From: Sipunculus nudus | Taxonomy: Eukaryota; Annelida; Sipuncula; Golfingiida; Sipunculidae | Length of the DNA stretch: 64,000 bases | Direction: 5' to 3' | Assembly (NCBI GenBank): GCA_026874595.1 | Contig: CM049306.1 | Span: 14,901,019 to 14,965,018 of the forward strand | Made by a program: the position numbers and the translations under genes | The notes under the pieces: generated by a model | Database searches by the model: none | The model's input: the letters and a program-made list of their open reading frames with translations, nothing else | What the model was told of the DNA's origin: nothing | Shown: in pieces, positions 48,723 through 59,719 of the stretch | Numbering within the stretch: position 1 is the stretch's first letter | How the letters are laid out: every line of letters begins with the position of its first letter

Positions 48723-51450
48723 GTACATTAAGTTTGGGGATTTCAACTTCAAAACAGTGTATGTAATGTAAAAAATGTTGATCTTAAATATATATTTAGG
48801 GAGCAATTCCACTTGATTAGAAGGATCCGTATATGCATGCCTACGTATGACGCATATATATATATACATAAGTGAATGTCTTTTGCCGAAAGTTAAATGA
48901 TGAAGTCAACACGGGTTTAAAATTCTCAGAAACCAGTAAACAAGCAAATATCAATGAAATTTTAAATAATATCATAAATTACTATAATTATTTGTAATTT
49001 ATTACTGAGATGGTACTAAACTGAAGCGCAGACCATAAAAAGAGCGTTCCTATATTAAAGAACCCATCGATAGCAGTTTACAAACACTGCATTTATTATC
49101 CTCATACGTGTTTTAAAGAATAGCCAAAAGTTAGCAAAGATTTATTATGTGATGATGAAGCAATTGATATGGACAATGGACTTGTTCATGTTTCGTCAAA
49201 ATCAAACCCCGCAGCGCCGAATGAGATTTTAGGTTTTGTCGGCGCATGAAAGAGATAAATGGTAACTGCCACGAGCTTTGGATTGTGGAGTATCGAATTG
49301 CAGCTATCTGTAATCATCAATTGTCTGTCCCAAGCACTTTAAAAATCAAGGTCCCAAGGGCTTACAAAAACCCTGGACATAAGTTGAACTTTGAAAGGCT
49401 GGTTTTAATGGCTTATTCAACCGACGTCAGAAAGGAACGGTTGAAAAGTCACACAGTTACACTGAGGAGATATCTTCTATGTATCAACTTTCTAAGGCCT
49501 GTGTCTACTGCACAGGATATAATAATGAAGAAAATAGCCATGAAATAATTAGTCAACGCCCTATTTTAAATACAAAAATATTATTTAGGCCTTTCAGAAT
49601 ATTTGGGATATACATGAATATACCTGTTTGGTACTGGTTCAGAGAAAGATTATTCCTGTTAGGATTCATTTGATATGTCACAAAAAATGTAAAATACACA
49701 GTTTAATAGAATACATGAGATAATAGTATTATTCATTGTAAAAACGCCAAAATAAGTAATTTCTAAAAATAATCTTACTTATACAAGACAGTCTGTTAAA
49801 ATGGAAGGGTAAAACATAAACTCGCGAATTCCTGGTCAAAATAAAAACAAAAAAGGATGTCCTTTTTGTATTAATATTTACAAGAAAATTTATTAATACA
49901 ATTTTATAAAGAAAAATATCAACAGAAATAGGCGATTCCCTTTTTTATTTGAATGCGAACTAACCCTAATACCCTTGAAATTCGGTATACGGGGTTTATG
50001 TGATTGGGCAGAAGAATGTACACTTCCTCTCATTTATATCCTGCATGGTGCATGTCCACCAGGTCCAGGGTCCACCGCACCTTCGGTTTCGGGATGTGTA
50101 ACTATCCCTAGATCGAGATTAATAACATGCTGGCTCATAACCTCTCATGGAGTCAAAGTTTGTGTTTGTGCCGCCCATGAAAAATCTCACCAATACTCAG
50201 CTGAAATTGGCCCTCGTGATCTCTTGGCTTTGAGTCCTGCATGTGCTGTACCCTAGAGCACAAAACCCGGTTATGTTTTCAACTTCATTACTAATGAATC
50301 TTCTTAGAACATAACCGTTTAATTAGGCTGACCGTAAGAACTGGCGGCTCCTTCCTTAAATTAAACAGAGACGGGGACAAGTCAAGAGTGAGAGTGATAT
50401 TCATATAAAAACTGCGGACTGCTACATCTAAGACTTTAGCCATGTCTGTATCACTAGGTTGCATAAAGCGAGATATAAACATTTATTTTCCTTTACCTTT
50501 CTTTATATGGCGTTCTCATGGCAACCGTCTGCGTAAAGAAAACAAATGTTTAAGACTGGAGTTAAAATTCTTCTTTATCGTCATGTATGATGTGACCGCT
50601 GGTTTATTAAATGTATGTTATCACACTAACAATAAGCCGCTTGAATTAATAAAAATACAGATGACATATATTAGGAATATATAGCAAGTTAGATATTTAT
50701 GCAGGTGCAATCAATCACTGTCCTAGTATTGATAATTCATGCTTTTTCAAAACAGTGATGGATAAGGAATTCAGCACATTTCAGAGAAGTTTAATTAAAA
50801 CAGTGTTGTTTTGATACAGTTCTTGCTTATTAGTAACTGATAATGTTGGAATTAATGATATTCGATCTGAATAATATATATATACCTTCGACAGAAATTG
50901 CCTTGCTTTAGTCATGACCATAAAAGACTTGATTGTGTCAGATACAATCAAATAAAAAGGTAAAAATATATAGTTCGATAGCATTGGAAAATGATCGAAT
51001 GGGGAAATGTAATAGGAGCTCTGGGCTTCAATTACACCCTGCTACATATGCCTTGTCTTTACATAAATTAAGGTGTTATAGAAGTAAACAAAACGAACGT
51101 TCCTCGGCCATATTGTCATGCGATGTTTAAAACAAATTTACTTGAATTCTTTTGTATAAGTATAATTTGCCGACGAAAGATGAAGCAAAGTTTGGCCTGT
51201 TGCAGACGAGGGGTACGAATTCGCCTTGTCCTATATCATGCCTGAGACTTGTCTAGGCCCAAGACGTGTGATTCCGATCCGCTCTGCTCCTCTCCGTCAA
51301 CAACTCGTATCACAGTTGTGGATCCGCAACAAGCCTGAGACTGGCCTCCGCTTAATGAAAATCTACTCGTGACCGGGACAAGAAATCGCAAACACATGCA
51401 GGTAGCACAGCGTTGAGGGTCCCAAAACTAGATCCACAGGGTATTGTAAG
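48720..51450. other. Mostly unassigned; two modest open frames
   Basis: Frames at 49246-49548 (100 codons) and 49975-50256 (93 codons, in a locally more GC-rich patch) start with ATG. They have no recognisable domain or clear splice context, and I do not call them genes. Confidence 0.3.
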
Positions 51451-52349
51451 TAGTGGTGGGCCGATCATCGAGTTTTTTCGAAAGTCAGTCGGTTTGCTGC
51501 AACTTTCAAGCGCTCGATTACGAAAGGAAACTATCGATTACATCATACTCATGATTGTTTTTACCAGAATGTCTTTAAGTTATAGGCAAATATTATTCCT
51601 CCATTTTTTACATTCCGTGCTTCATATAATGAGTCTGTGTTCCCAAATAACCTCCGTATATAACTGAGTGTGTCACGGTAGATGAGAGAACGGAGGACTT
51701 GTTAAACCTCTGTGAACTGGCAGGGAGCTGCAGAATTAGCGGAGAGTTTTCTAACGAGATGTTCATTGCAAAATATGGGTGGTATGGCGTAAAAAATGCT
51801 CCATAATGCTCCAGGTCTATGCCAATTTTGCAAGATTCTATTAGAAATAATCTCATCAACTTATGTCAGGTGCCGCTGCCGCATGAGTTATTATATTTTT
51901 AGCTTTCAATTACTTATTTTTTAATTTTTACCAAAAATTATATGGGCCTGTAATTTTTCTGGCAGGCCTGTGACACCAGTATGCATGCCGGCAGTCATCA
52001 TAATTGTTATAAAATGAACGTCCTGGTAGTGAAGTTAAAATGATACGCGGGAGTATTCATGAGGGCCAGCAAGTAGATGTCCTGGACTGTGATTTAATTC
52101 TTGATTACTATAATTAATTAAAATGAAACTTTGAATAGCATTTCTTAGTGATAAAAGGAAAATATAAAAAAGGCAAAAACTTCTTTCGTCAGGTAGAATT
52201 ACTAAGAATGCGGGCTGGGTTAAAAGAGTACAGTTTCACAGATAATTGCACATTTCTGTATATTTGTCTGAACCGATTAATAATCGATCATCGATCGGTT
52301 TGCCCTAACCGATGATCGATTATGAAAAAGGAACCGACTCCCACCACTA
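51451..52349. mobile_element. Non-autonomous hAT element, 899 bp, with 8-bp TSD
   Basis: The left end is TAGTGGTGGGCCGATCATCG and the right end is CCGACTCCCACCACTA, giving a 10-bp perfect TIR (TAGTGGTGGG / CCCACCACTA). The flanks ATTGTAAG (51443-51450) and ATTTTAAG (52350-52357) form an 8-bp target-site duplication with one mismatch, the hAT hallmark. Near the right end AATCGATCATCG and CGATGATCGATT form a long hairpin (about 52281-52321). The interior is AT-rich with no transposase. The overlapping frames at 51413-51859 are not transposase-like. Confidence 0.88.
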
Positions 52350-52696
52350 ATTTTAAGGCGGAGTGCGTGTTGGGTTTGCAGAACCCTCACAAAAATACCT
52401 AACACACCGGCAAGCAGTACTGTATTCATATTATATATCTAAGATGATTATACTACATACATTGCATGGAGAGAGTAAAAACCTGATGACAAAGATTTTT
52501 TTTGTCTTCTTAGCTCGTGAATTCATATTCCGGAACATATGCAAAGCCGAGATAGTTGTTTTCCACAATAATTTGCTATAAGACCTTAAGAGAACAAAAG
52601 GATATAATAGAATGATGAATTTTGACGAAACAGCACAGAGATCTCTAGAATGTTCGAAACTCAGATGGCTCAAATCTAATATTAAATAAAGTTGAA

Positions 52697-52879
52697 GAAG
52701 CGGATTCAAGGGGACCCCCTCCCCCTTTTTCTTTAAGGATCTTAGACCAATTTTGGCAGCCTGTAACCCACCCACCCCCCCCCCCCCCTCCTTTCCGGAC
52801 ACTGATACCTTTTTTATGCTTTGTCATTAGTCCTCCTGGGTTGGACCCACTCGTTTCGTAAATCCTGTATCCGCCCCTG
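52697..52879. mobile_element. Small hAT-like MITE, related to 42975-43166
   Basis: It begins near AGCGGATTCAAGGGG and ends CCTGTATCCGCCCCTG. It shares TCCTCCTGGGTTGGACCC with the element at 42975. A C-rich tract (CCACCCACC then a run of C at about 52775-52788) lies in the middle. The minus-strand GGGG-coded glycine-rich frames over it are artefacts. Confidence 0.65.
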
Positions 52880-54233
52880 AGTTGTTGAACAGCAATAAAC
52901 AGTATTGTCATAATGTTAAGGGAATAATAAACCATATGAGTTAAATGATATCGAGATTATATAATTAAATTGCATATAAAACAGGCATATGCTTATAATT
53001 TCTGCAACAAACGTGCAAACCTTCATTGAACCAGTCACCACGCATGAGCATTTTGACGAATGAATTGCCGTTATCATTAACATCATACAGGTTAATAAAG
53101 TTTTTGGTGTTTTTTTATACAGCCAGGAATTATCAGCGGTCAATTTTATTTTACATCTGTAGACAACATAATCAGTGATTGCGTGTGATTAAGTGGGCTC
53201 AGAAAAGGAAAACAAATTTATTACCCCAAAAGGGATGTGTTTCGGGTATTGGTGTTTACAGATTGGAACCAGAATATGCAAGGACTCAGCTGAGCTGACG
53301 TTAATTGAATTATTACATCAGCTGGGTTTTGGACTTCACTGATTAGTCTTCCGCTGATAGAGTTACAGTGTCAGACGCTTGATATCTGGGCACAAATTAG
53401 GCAGTAGTTGTTGAGCCGCGTGAATTCCCAGGCACGACCAGCTGAATGGTTCCCAGCGGAAGTGGTTTCATGGGCTTTACATTGTTCTTTAATCATGTCA
53501 GCACACCTCATGACGTATGAGCTAAATTTAATGTTCATTTTCTGCATCAAATGAAGTAGGTCATATACTGTATCTGATGAATAAATACTAGTTGTAAGAC
53601 CAATAATGGAAACCAGACTCGCTTCCAGCGGACTCGCAATCTCTAAGTAAATTCCACGATCAATGCCCCGGAGCCGTACAGCATTTCCGTTACCACAGTG
53701 TTCGTCTAATCTAAAACAGTGTAATACACTGATCAGGGGTCAGGGGTATCTAGAGGAGCAGATATTAGCAATGTCCTTATACATGTATTTCAAACTGTTT
53801 AAATCTTACATATTTGTCTGATATAAAAAAATTGGTGATAACAAACACACAGGATTTTTCGCAAATATTCACGTTAACCGAAAATAGAATATTTTTAGAA
53901 AATAATTCATAGCGATCTGAGTGAAGGAACCTGATCATGGAACTGTTTCAGCGCTTTTAACCTCGGTTTATAACACTGACTGTAATCATCTTATTACAAT
54001 GACATATTCAACATTATTATTCACGGATTATTGGAAATAAATCCTCAACTTCTCACTAGAACTTTCATAAGTGGGGTCAGGCGCGTATTAAGAAAGGGGG
54101 GGGGGGGGGGGGCAGGGGGGAAATCTTTGAAATAAAATGAGATAACCTCATTACCAGAAAACGTTCGACTTGCTTCTGATGCCATTTACACAGCTGTACG
54201 TCTGAATAAAGGAGTAATGTATAACGTCTACTA
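52880..54233. other. Unassigned stretch with one G tract
   Basis: A 17-G run (about 54096-54112) follows CAGGCGCGTATTAAGAAA, possibly a decayed hAT-like end. No exon is seen. Confidence 0.35.
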
Positions 54234-54581
54234 AAGTCCGTTCCACAACCCATTCTCCCCCTTTTTTGGAAATTATTATTTTTTTTGCAAGTAAAAAAAC
54301 GACAACACTTTTTGCCTCTAGGACAGAAAGAAAGAAAATGTTAAATTATTTATGTTGGATATATTAGCCTACCTTGTGTCATTTTCTTGTAAACAATTTA
54401 AAACCATTTTATGAGAAGCTATTTCGTGGCGACATCTTACCACCAATCTATGAAATGAGCATGTCAGGGAACAGTGATGACGTCATAATACACGTTGCGC
54501 ACACAAACTATGCATACATATTTGCGGGACCAATAATCAAGAGCCGCCGACCCCTGTTTACAGTGAGACTTTTATTCCCCT

Positions 54582-54620
<39 letters not shown>

Positions 54621-54664
54621 AGACCACCGATATATATGAGGCATGTCCACCAGACCGTTAAGTG
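54234..54664 (+). repeat. Dispersed repeat R, copy 3
   Basis: It carries CAATTTAAAACCATTTTATG, a perfect TGACGTCA (54478-54485) and ATCAAGAGCCGCCGACCCCT. It is split by a (TA)n run (54585-54615) and ends with CATGTCCACCAGACCG. A second (TA)n run follows at 54677-54742. Confidence 0.75.
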
Positions 54665-54674
54665 ACTATACATG

Positions 54675-54676
<2 letters not shown>

Positions 54677-54742
<66 letters not shown>
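54677..54742. repeat. (TA)n microsatellite
   Basis: About 33 dinucleotides, immediately downstream of repeat R copy 3. Confidence 0.97.
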
Positions 54743-54744
<2 letters not shown>

Positions 54745-55421
54745 TAAGCAGGTACGGTACCAAAAATGAGTTTGTTTTTTTAATTTACAATATTACTTAT
54801 GAAATAAATTTTCAGATCATCTCGTAAATGGGCTATTTAAAAATCGATTAGACTTTGATGTGGATCCGGCTGATGGTCCAGATTCAAGAAGGACTTCCAG
54901 GAATATTCATAATAACCAGTCAGATATGCTCGATTGGACATGTGGATATGGGCCGAATAAATGAATGCAAGCACTTGTTGGGGATCATATTCACCAATAA
55001 ACCTAGGAATATGGACCAACCAGTGTATGAAAACATGGGGTGCGGATTACCCCGCATTAAGGACTGTCCCAATGGTGGAGGCCTGCATTCATGACAATGT
55101 ACATTTCTAGTTATCATTGACATTTTAAAGAATGAACACGCTTACAAGCACATCTCTTGATCTGACAACAAAATCAATATCAGCCAAATGGCTCACAAAA
55201 TAATGTACCACAATCATCTAAAATACTCACAATAACGTGTTCAAGACATGTTTAAAGAAAGACAGAAAAGTCAATAAATTTCATAAACCATACACATAGT
55301 AAAAAATGTTGAAAATGTGAAACATCTGCATATAAACTTGCAACTTGCCTATAAATCGTTCTCATTTAGAAGCATATATAGATTGTAGATGAAAAAAAAC
55401 AGAGAATTTACTTCACCTGGT
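54743..55421. other. Unassigned stretch
   Basis: Frames on both strands at 54837-55123 overlap and have no recognisable domain. No element ends. Confidence 0.3.
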
Positions 55422-57003
55422 AACAAGTGACCGATGGCTCATGACGCTCAGCCGACTGGCATGTTTACAATAGGTGGCATCAAAGTTCATGCACATTAGC
55501 TGAAGTTCATCAAGACCTGTAAGCACATCAAATTTGATGACGATCCATCCAGCTGACCTGAGGAATCTGGCAATTTGTGTGTATTTTACATTATTTCTGG
55601 GATGCTCAAACATGGGCTGTAACTCAGATAATATAGGTCACAGTGACCTCAATTCAGGTTTCTGAGGAGAACTTATGAGGAACTCTCAGGATGTCACGTA
55701 AAAAGATTCTAGGTCAAATGGTTATGATTTGTGGCCTGCCTGGTATCAAATTTTCAATTATTCTGAGGGGTGCTTATAAGCCCCATAGCTTGGAGAATAT
55801 GGGTAATAGAGACCTAATTTCATGTTTCAAAGAAGTTTTCATTGACCTCCCTGGATGTCAAGTAAGAAGATTCTAGGTCCAGTCATTACGATTTGTGCCC
55901 TGTTAACAGATGATGACATCTTTAAAGGTCTCAAAAATAGAGAAAAAAAATTGTGAAAAATGAAAAATACAGGCACCAAAAGTCTGCAAAAACTGATGAA
56001 ACACTCCTTGACCAATATCCATGCAAAGAATCATGGTGATTCATGCATTAGATGTTCAGATACTTGAGCTTTTGTATCAAATTTTGCATTATGCTGGGGG
56101 ATACTTCGAAGTCCTTATAGCTCTGAGATTTTGGGTAACAGAAACCTAATTTTAAGTTTCCAAGGAGACTATTCATGGGCCACGTTGCATGTCAAGCTAA
56201 CAAATTCTAGGTCCAGGTGTTACGATTTGTGCTCTGTTATCAGATGATCGCGTCTTTTAAAGTCTCAAAAATACAGAAAAAAATCGTTAAAAAATCGAAA
56301 AAGTATAGGTGGCGCCACCAGTCTGCAGAAACTGATGAAACACTCCATGATCAATATCCATGCAAATAATCATGTTGATCAATGCAATAGTTGTTCAGAT
56401 ACTTGAGTCTTTGTATCAAATTTTCCATTATTCTGGGGGGTACTTCAGAGCCCTATAGTTCAAAGAATATGGGTAACAGAGACCTATTTCCAGGTTTCCA
56501 AGGAGGCTTTTCACGGGCCTCCCTGCATGTCAAGATAGAAGCTTCTAGGTCCAGTCGTTACGATTAGTGCCCTGTTAAGAGATGATCGCATCTTTTAAGG
56601 TCTCAAAAATACAGAAAAAAATCGTTAAAATAATCGAAAAAAAACAGGTGGCGCCACTAGTCTGCAGAAACTGATGAAACAATCCATGAACGATATCCAT
56701 GCAAAGAATCATGGTGTTCAATGCATTAGTTGTTCAGTCACTTGAGTTTTTGTATCAAATTTTCCAGTATTCTGGAGGTTATTTCAGAGCCCCATAGATC
56801 GAAGAATATGGGTAACAGAGACCTATTTCTAGGTTTCCATGGAGACTTTTCATGGGCCTCCCTGCATGTCTAGATAAAAAATTCTAGGTCCAGTCGTTAC
56901 CATTTGTGCCCTGTTAACGGAAAGACGACCAGACGGCCGGACGGACGACGGACAAAGAGTGATTGCTTAAGCTCAGATGACTTATAGTCAGCTGAGCTAA
57001 AAA
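55422..57003 (+). mobile_element. Complete family I element (about 1.58 kb)
   Basis: The 5' end is AACAAGTGACCGATGGCTCA with GCTCAGCCGACT at 55446-55457. The leader shares CATCAAATTTGATGACGATC-like words with the copy at 27471. The body is about four units, with anchors at 55987, 56327 and 56666 (339-340 bp apart), including GGTGGCGCCACC at 56308. A GACGGACGACGGAC microsatellite follows. The 3' terminus is a hairpin at 56970-56998: AGCTCAGATGACT, loop TAT, AGTCAGCTGAGCT (12 of 13 paired), then oligo-A. The right arm is the near reverse complement of the 5' motif. No coding sequence. Confidence 0.88.
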
Positions 57004-59010
57004 TGAATCTTCCTATATACTTAATACTTTATGTTTATTTGTTCAGTGTTAGCCATTAGAATACGGTGCTGACCGTGAACCCGAGGGTAGCAATATAGGA
57101 ATATGGGCACCAGTATAGGATTATCGGCACCCTCTTGGATAACACCTAACTGTTAAGTTAGTGAACATTCTTTTATTAATTGGCGAAGACTTTTCATTTC
57201 TTGATAAATTCTGTTTTTCACAATATTTTCAAAATTATTTTTGAACATAACATACTATCTACTTACATGAATGATACTGAAATAAGCTACGACCATTAAA
57301 TAGATATGTTCTTACACACTGATATTGCAAGAATACTTTGTATGTCTTTAATATTTCAGTATCAGAAGTTAGCTTTATTTAGACATATAATGATTTGCTT
57401 GAGATTTGTTACTGTTCAATCTGCTTTCACACAGGTACTTATATCCGACATGAAAAGTATTTATTTTCCACATATAAAATCCAATAACGTACTCCAGTAG
57501 CAGAGACTCGTCAATAACATATGGAACTAAAATATATTATGCCTAATGTGCTTTTGAGCTGGCAATTTTTCTAACGCCGATATGTCAGTTGGTCTCTGGC
57601 TATGAAATATAATTTTGCATTCAACTAATTACTTAATTACTTAATGTACAGGTGGTACCCGCTAGCTCATATTAGACATGTGAGAAAACACACGCCAGAT
57701 AGGGTACCTTGTGTACGTGTATCACCAATAGTGCAAACAAAGTCCTCCAGACACACCTGTACATTACTTTTTCCTCAAACTTGCGTTTGCTTTGAATTAA
57801 ATCATCATATTAAACATCAGTGGGTTCTCGAAAGTGCCTTGTAAAATGAAGGGGGGGGGGGGGGAGATGCGACAAACATGAGCTATGAGCTAAAATGTTA
57901 GAACTGATAATTTTAAATATTCCAGTGTGTACAGCGGTAACATATATAAAGATTGTGTTCCGTTCAAACACCACTTCTGAAATTACGCAGATTCATTTAA
58001 CAAAAGTATTACGTAAGATTTATTTAATTAAAGTATTACGTAAGATTTATTTAATAAATCTATCATGTAAGACACGATGGATAGATACAAGGACTAATCG
58101 GGGCAGTGTAAACTCATAAGTTTCTTATTTTTAACCAATCATGATAAAATCATCCTTAAATATTGAGACATATGGTCTTCAGGTTTTTTATACACGGGCT
58201 AAGAATAATACAAATATTAAATCAGCAATTACGATATTAAGATATAGAGCAAAATTTGTATGTTCATTTTAGCGTCTTGATTTCAGGAATCGAACATGGT
58301 TCGAACCTGGACGTTCAGCTGTGAGTCTACACAACCTTCTACCCCTGCTTCAGAAAACAGTTAAATTACCTATGATGCTTACGTTACTGCGTAGAGAAAA
58401 GAAGGAAATCACAATGCGTCTCATCTAATACACCATGTAACTTCCAATAGAATCAGTCAATATGACTGGGCTGGATATGTACATGTTCAACACTTAATCT
58501 CTCCCTTGTGCACTTGATAGTCACTCCAGTGCAAAAGCCAAAACGATAAACAGCTAAAATTGCGCCTTTATCATCTCTACAGCTGACTACATATATGAAA
58601 TAAACATATGATATACATCTCTAGAACTGGTATATCATTCATAGTGTTGCCTTAAGAAAAATCCAAAAAAATCTAAAATAAAATTCCAGGACTGGACTTA
58701 CAAATTCCAAAAAAAAATTCCAAGACGTGAATAGAAACGCCGATATTTCTTCCAAATGGTCCACATTTAGGTTTGCTTATTTTTTAAACATGACAATCCA
58801 TTTTAAAAACTAAGTTTAAGCGAATACATTATGTACGCCAACAAATAATTAGAAGAATGCCAGCACTTTTCAATCTCAAGAATTTGAGTAAAATAGTTTT
58901 ATATAAATAAATAACCCTTTTATCAAGTAGCCCGGCTACGTTGTGTAGCATTTTGTATTAAGGACGATGATAAACAAATAATCACGTTGCAGACAATGAC
59001 CTGATGTTAT

Positions 59011-59012
<2 letters not shown>
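57004..59012. other. Mostly unique stretch with a small minirepeat
   Basis: AAAGTATTACGTAAGATTTA is repeated at 58003 and 58030 (27-bp period) with a degenerate third copy. A 16-G run lies at about 57850-57865. GGTTCGAACC at 58298-58307 resembles a pol III B box without a clear A box. No exon. Confidence 0.4.

Positions 59013-59074
<62 letters not shown>
59013..59074. repeat. (TA)n microsatellite
   Basis: About 31 dinucleotides. Confidence 0.97.
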
Positions 59075-59076
<2 letters not shown>

Positions 59077-59210
59077 CTTTCATTATTTAAATATTATGAA
59101 AGGACAATATTAATTAATTGTTTAATTGATGGAAACGTCTTCATGGAACGAACAAACGAGATAAAGTTATTTGTTTTTCAGTACATAAATGTAAGTAATA
59201 CATCGGTAAA

Positions 59211-59520
59211 TTATACATTTAACTGCTCCTGCATGGTGGATCTTCGTACCATGTTGTACAGATCGATATGAGACCTGCATTTTGAATAGTCAACTGTACA
59301 TCCAGGCACCAAAGTATACTTTCCACAATTAACTGTGTTACCTGAGACGCTAATACAACTAATAGAACAAAGGAAGAAATCCCGAGGGGTCAACGCCCAC
59401 ATACCCGTGTACGGATCCTGGCCCGAAATCTTTGTAAATGTTCTGCTGTCAATTACATGGACGGAGGTGACAAGTCTGGGTATACATACGCCACACCTGT
59501 TCAGTTTCCTGTGTACAGCT
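59211..59520 (-). other. Possible exon or decayed gene, strand uncertain
   Basis: This interval is less AT-rich than its surroundings. The minus strand is open for about 100 codons ending in a stop at 59211, with several cysteines (KISGQDPYTGMWALTPRDFF, then CSISCISVSGNTVNCGKY). The plus strand is also open (59346-59717), with CKCSAVNYMDGGDKSGYTYA and VITFNVVDCSASAGG. Only one, or neither, can be real. No domain recognised; splice signals are not decisive. It lies about 2.4 kb downstream, in minus orientation, of the 61950-62702 exon, so a link to that gene is conceivable but not shown. Confidence 0.25.
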
Positions 59521-59719
59521 GGAATAAGTCAAGTCGTAGTCAAAACGTAATCACCTTCAATGTCGTCGACTGTTCTGCATCAGCGGGTGGTATGAAAACC
59601 TGTATTAGCATATCCCAGGCCCTTCTATTTCATTTTCATATTTATATTGTCAAGAAAGTCCACAGATTTGATAATGATTTATATCTGCCGGTACCAGTCT
59701 GTCATGTGTACTTCTAATA

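Noticed and set aside
48573-48869. Open frame with an RERERE stretch on the minus strand
   Set aside because: This is translation of the (CT)n microsatellite at 48677-48719.
49246-50256. Frames of 100 and 93 codons as genes
   Set aside because: No recognisable domains, no clear splice or promoter context, and length not exceptional for 64 kb searched on six frames.
52431-52935. Minus-strand frames with glycine-rich GGGGGGG segments
   Set aside because: The glycines are translation of a C-rich tract inside a MITE.
58298-58307. GGTTCGAACC as evidence of a SINE or tRNA
   Set aside because: It is a perfect B-box-like palindrome, but I found no convincing A box at the right distance on either strand, nor a tail or duplication.
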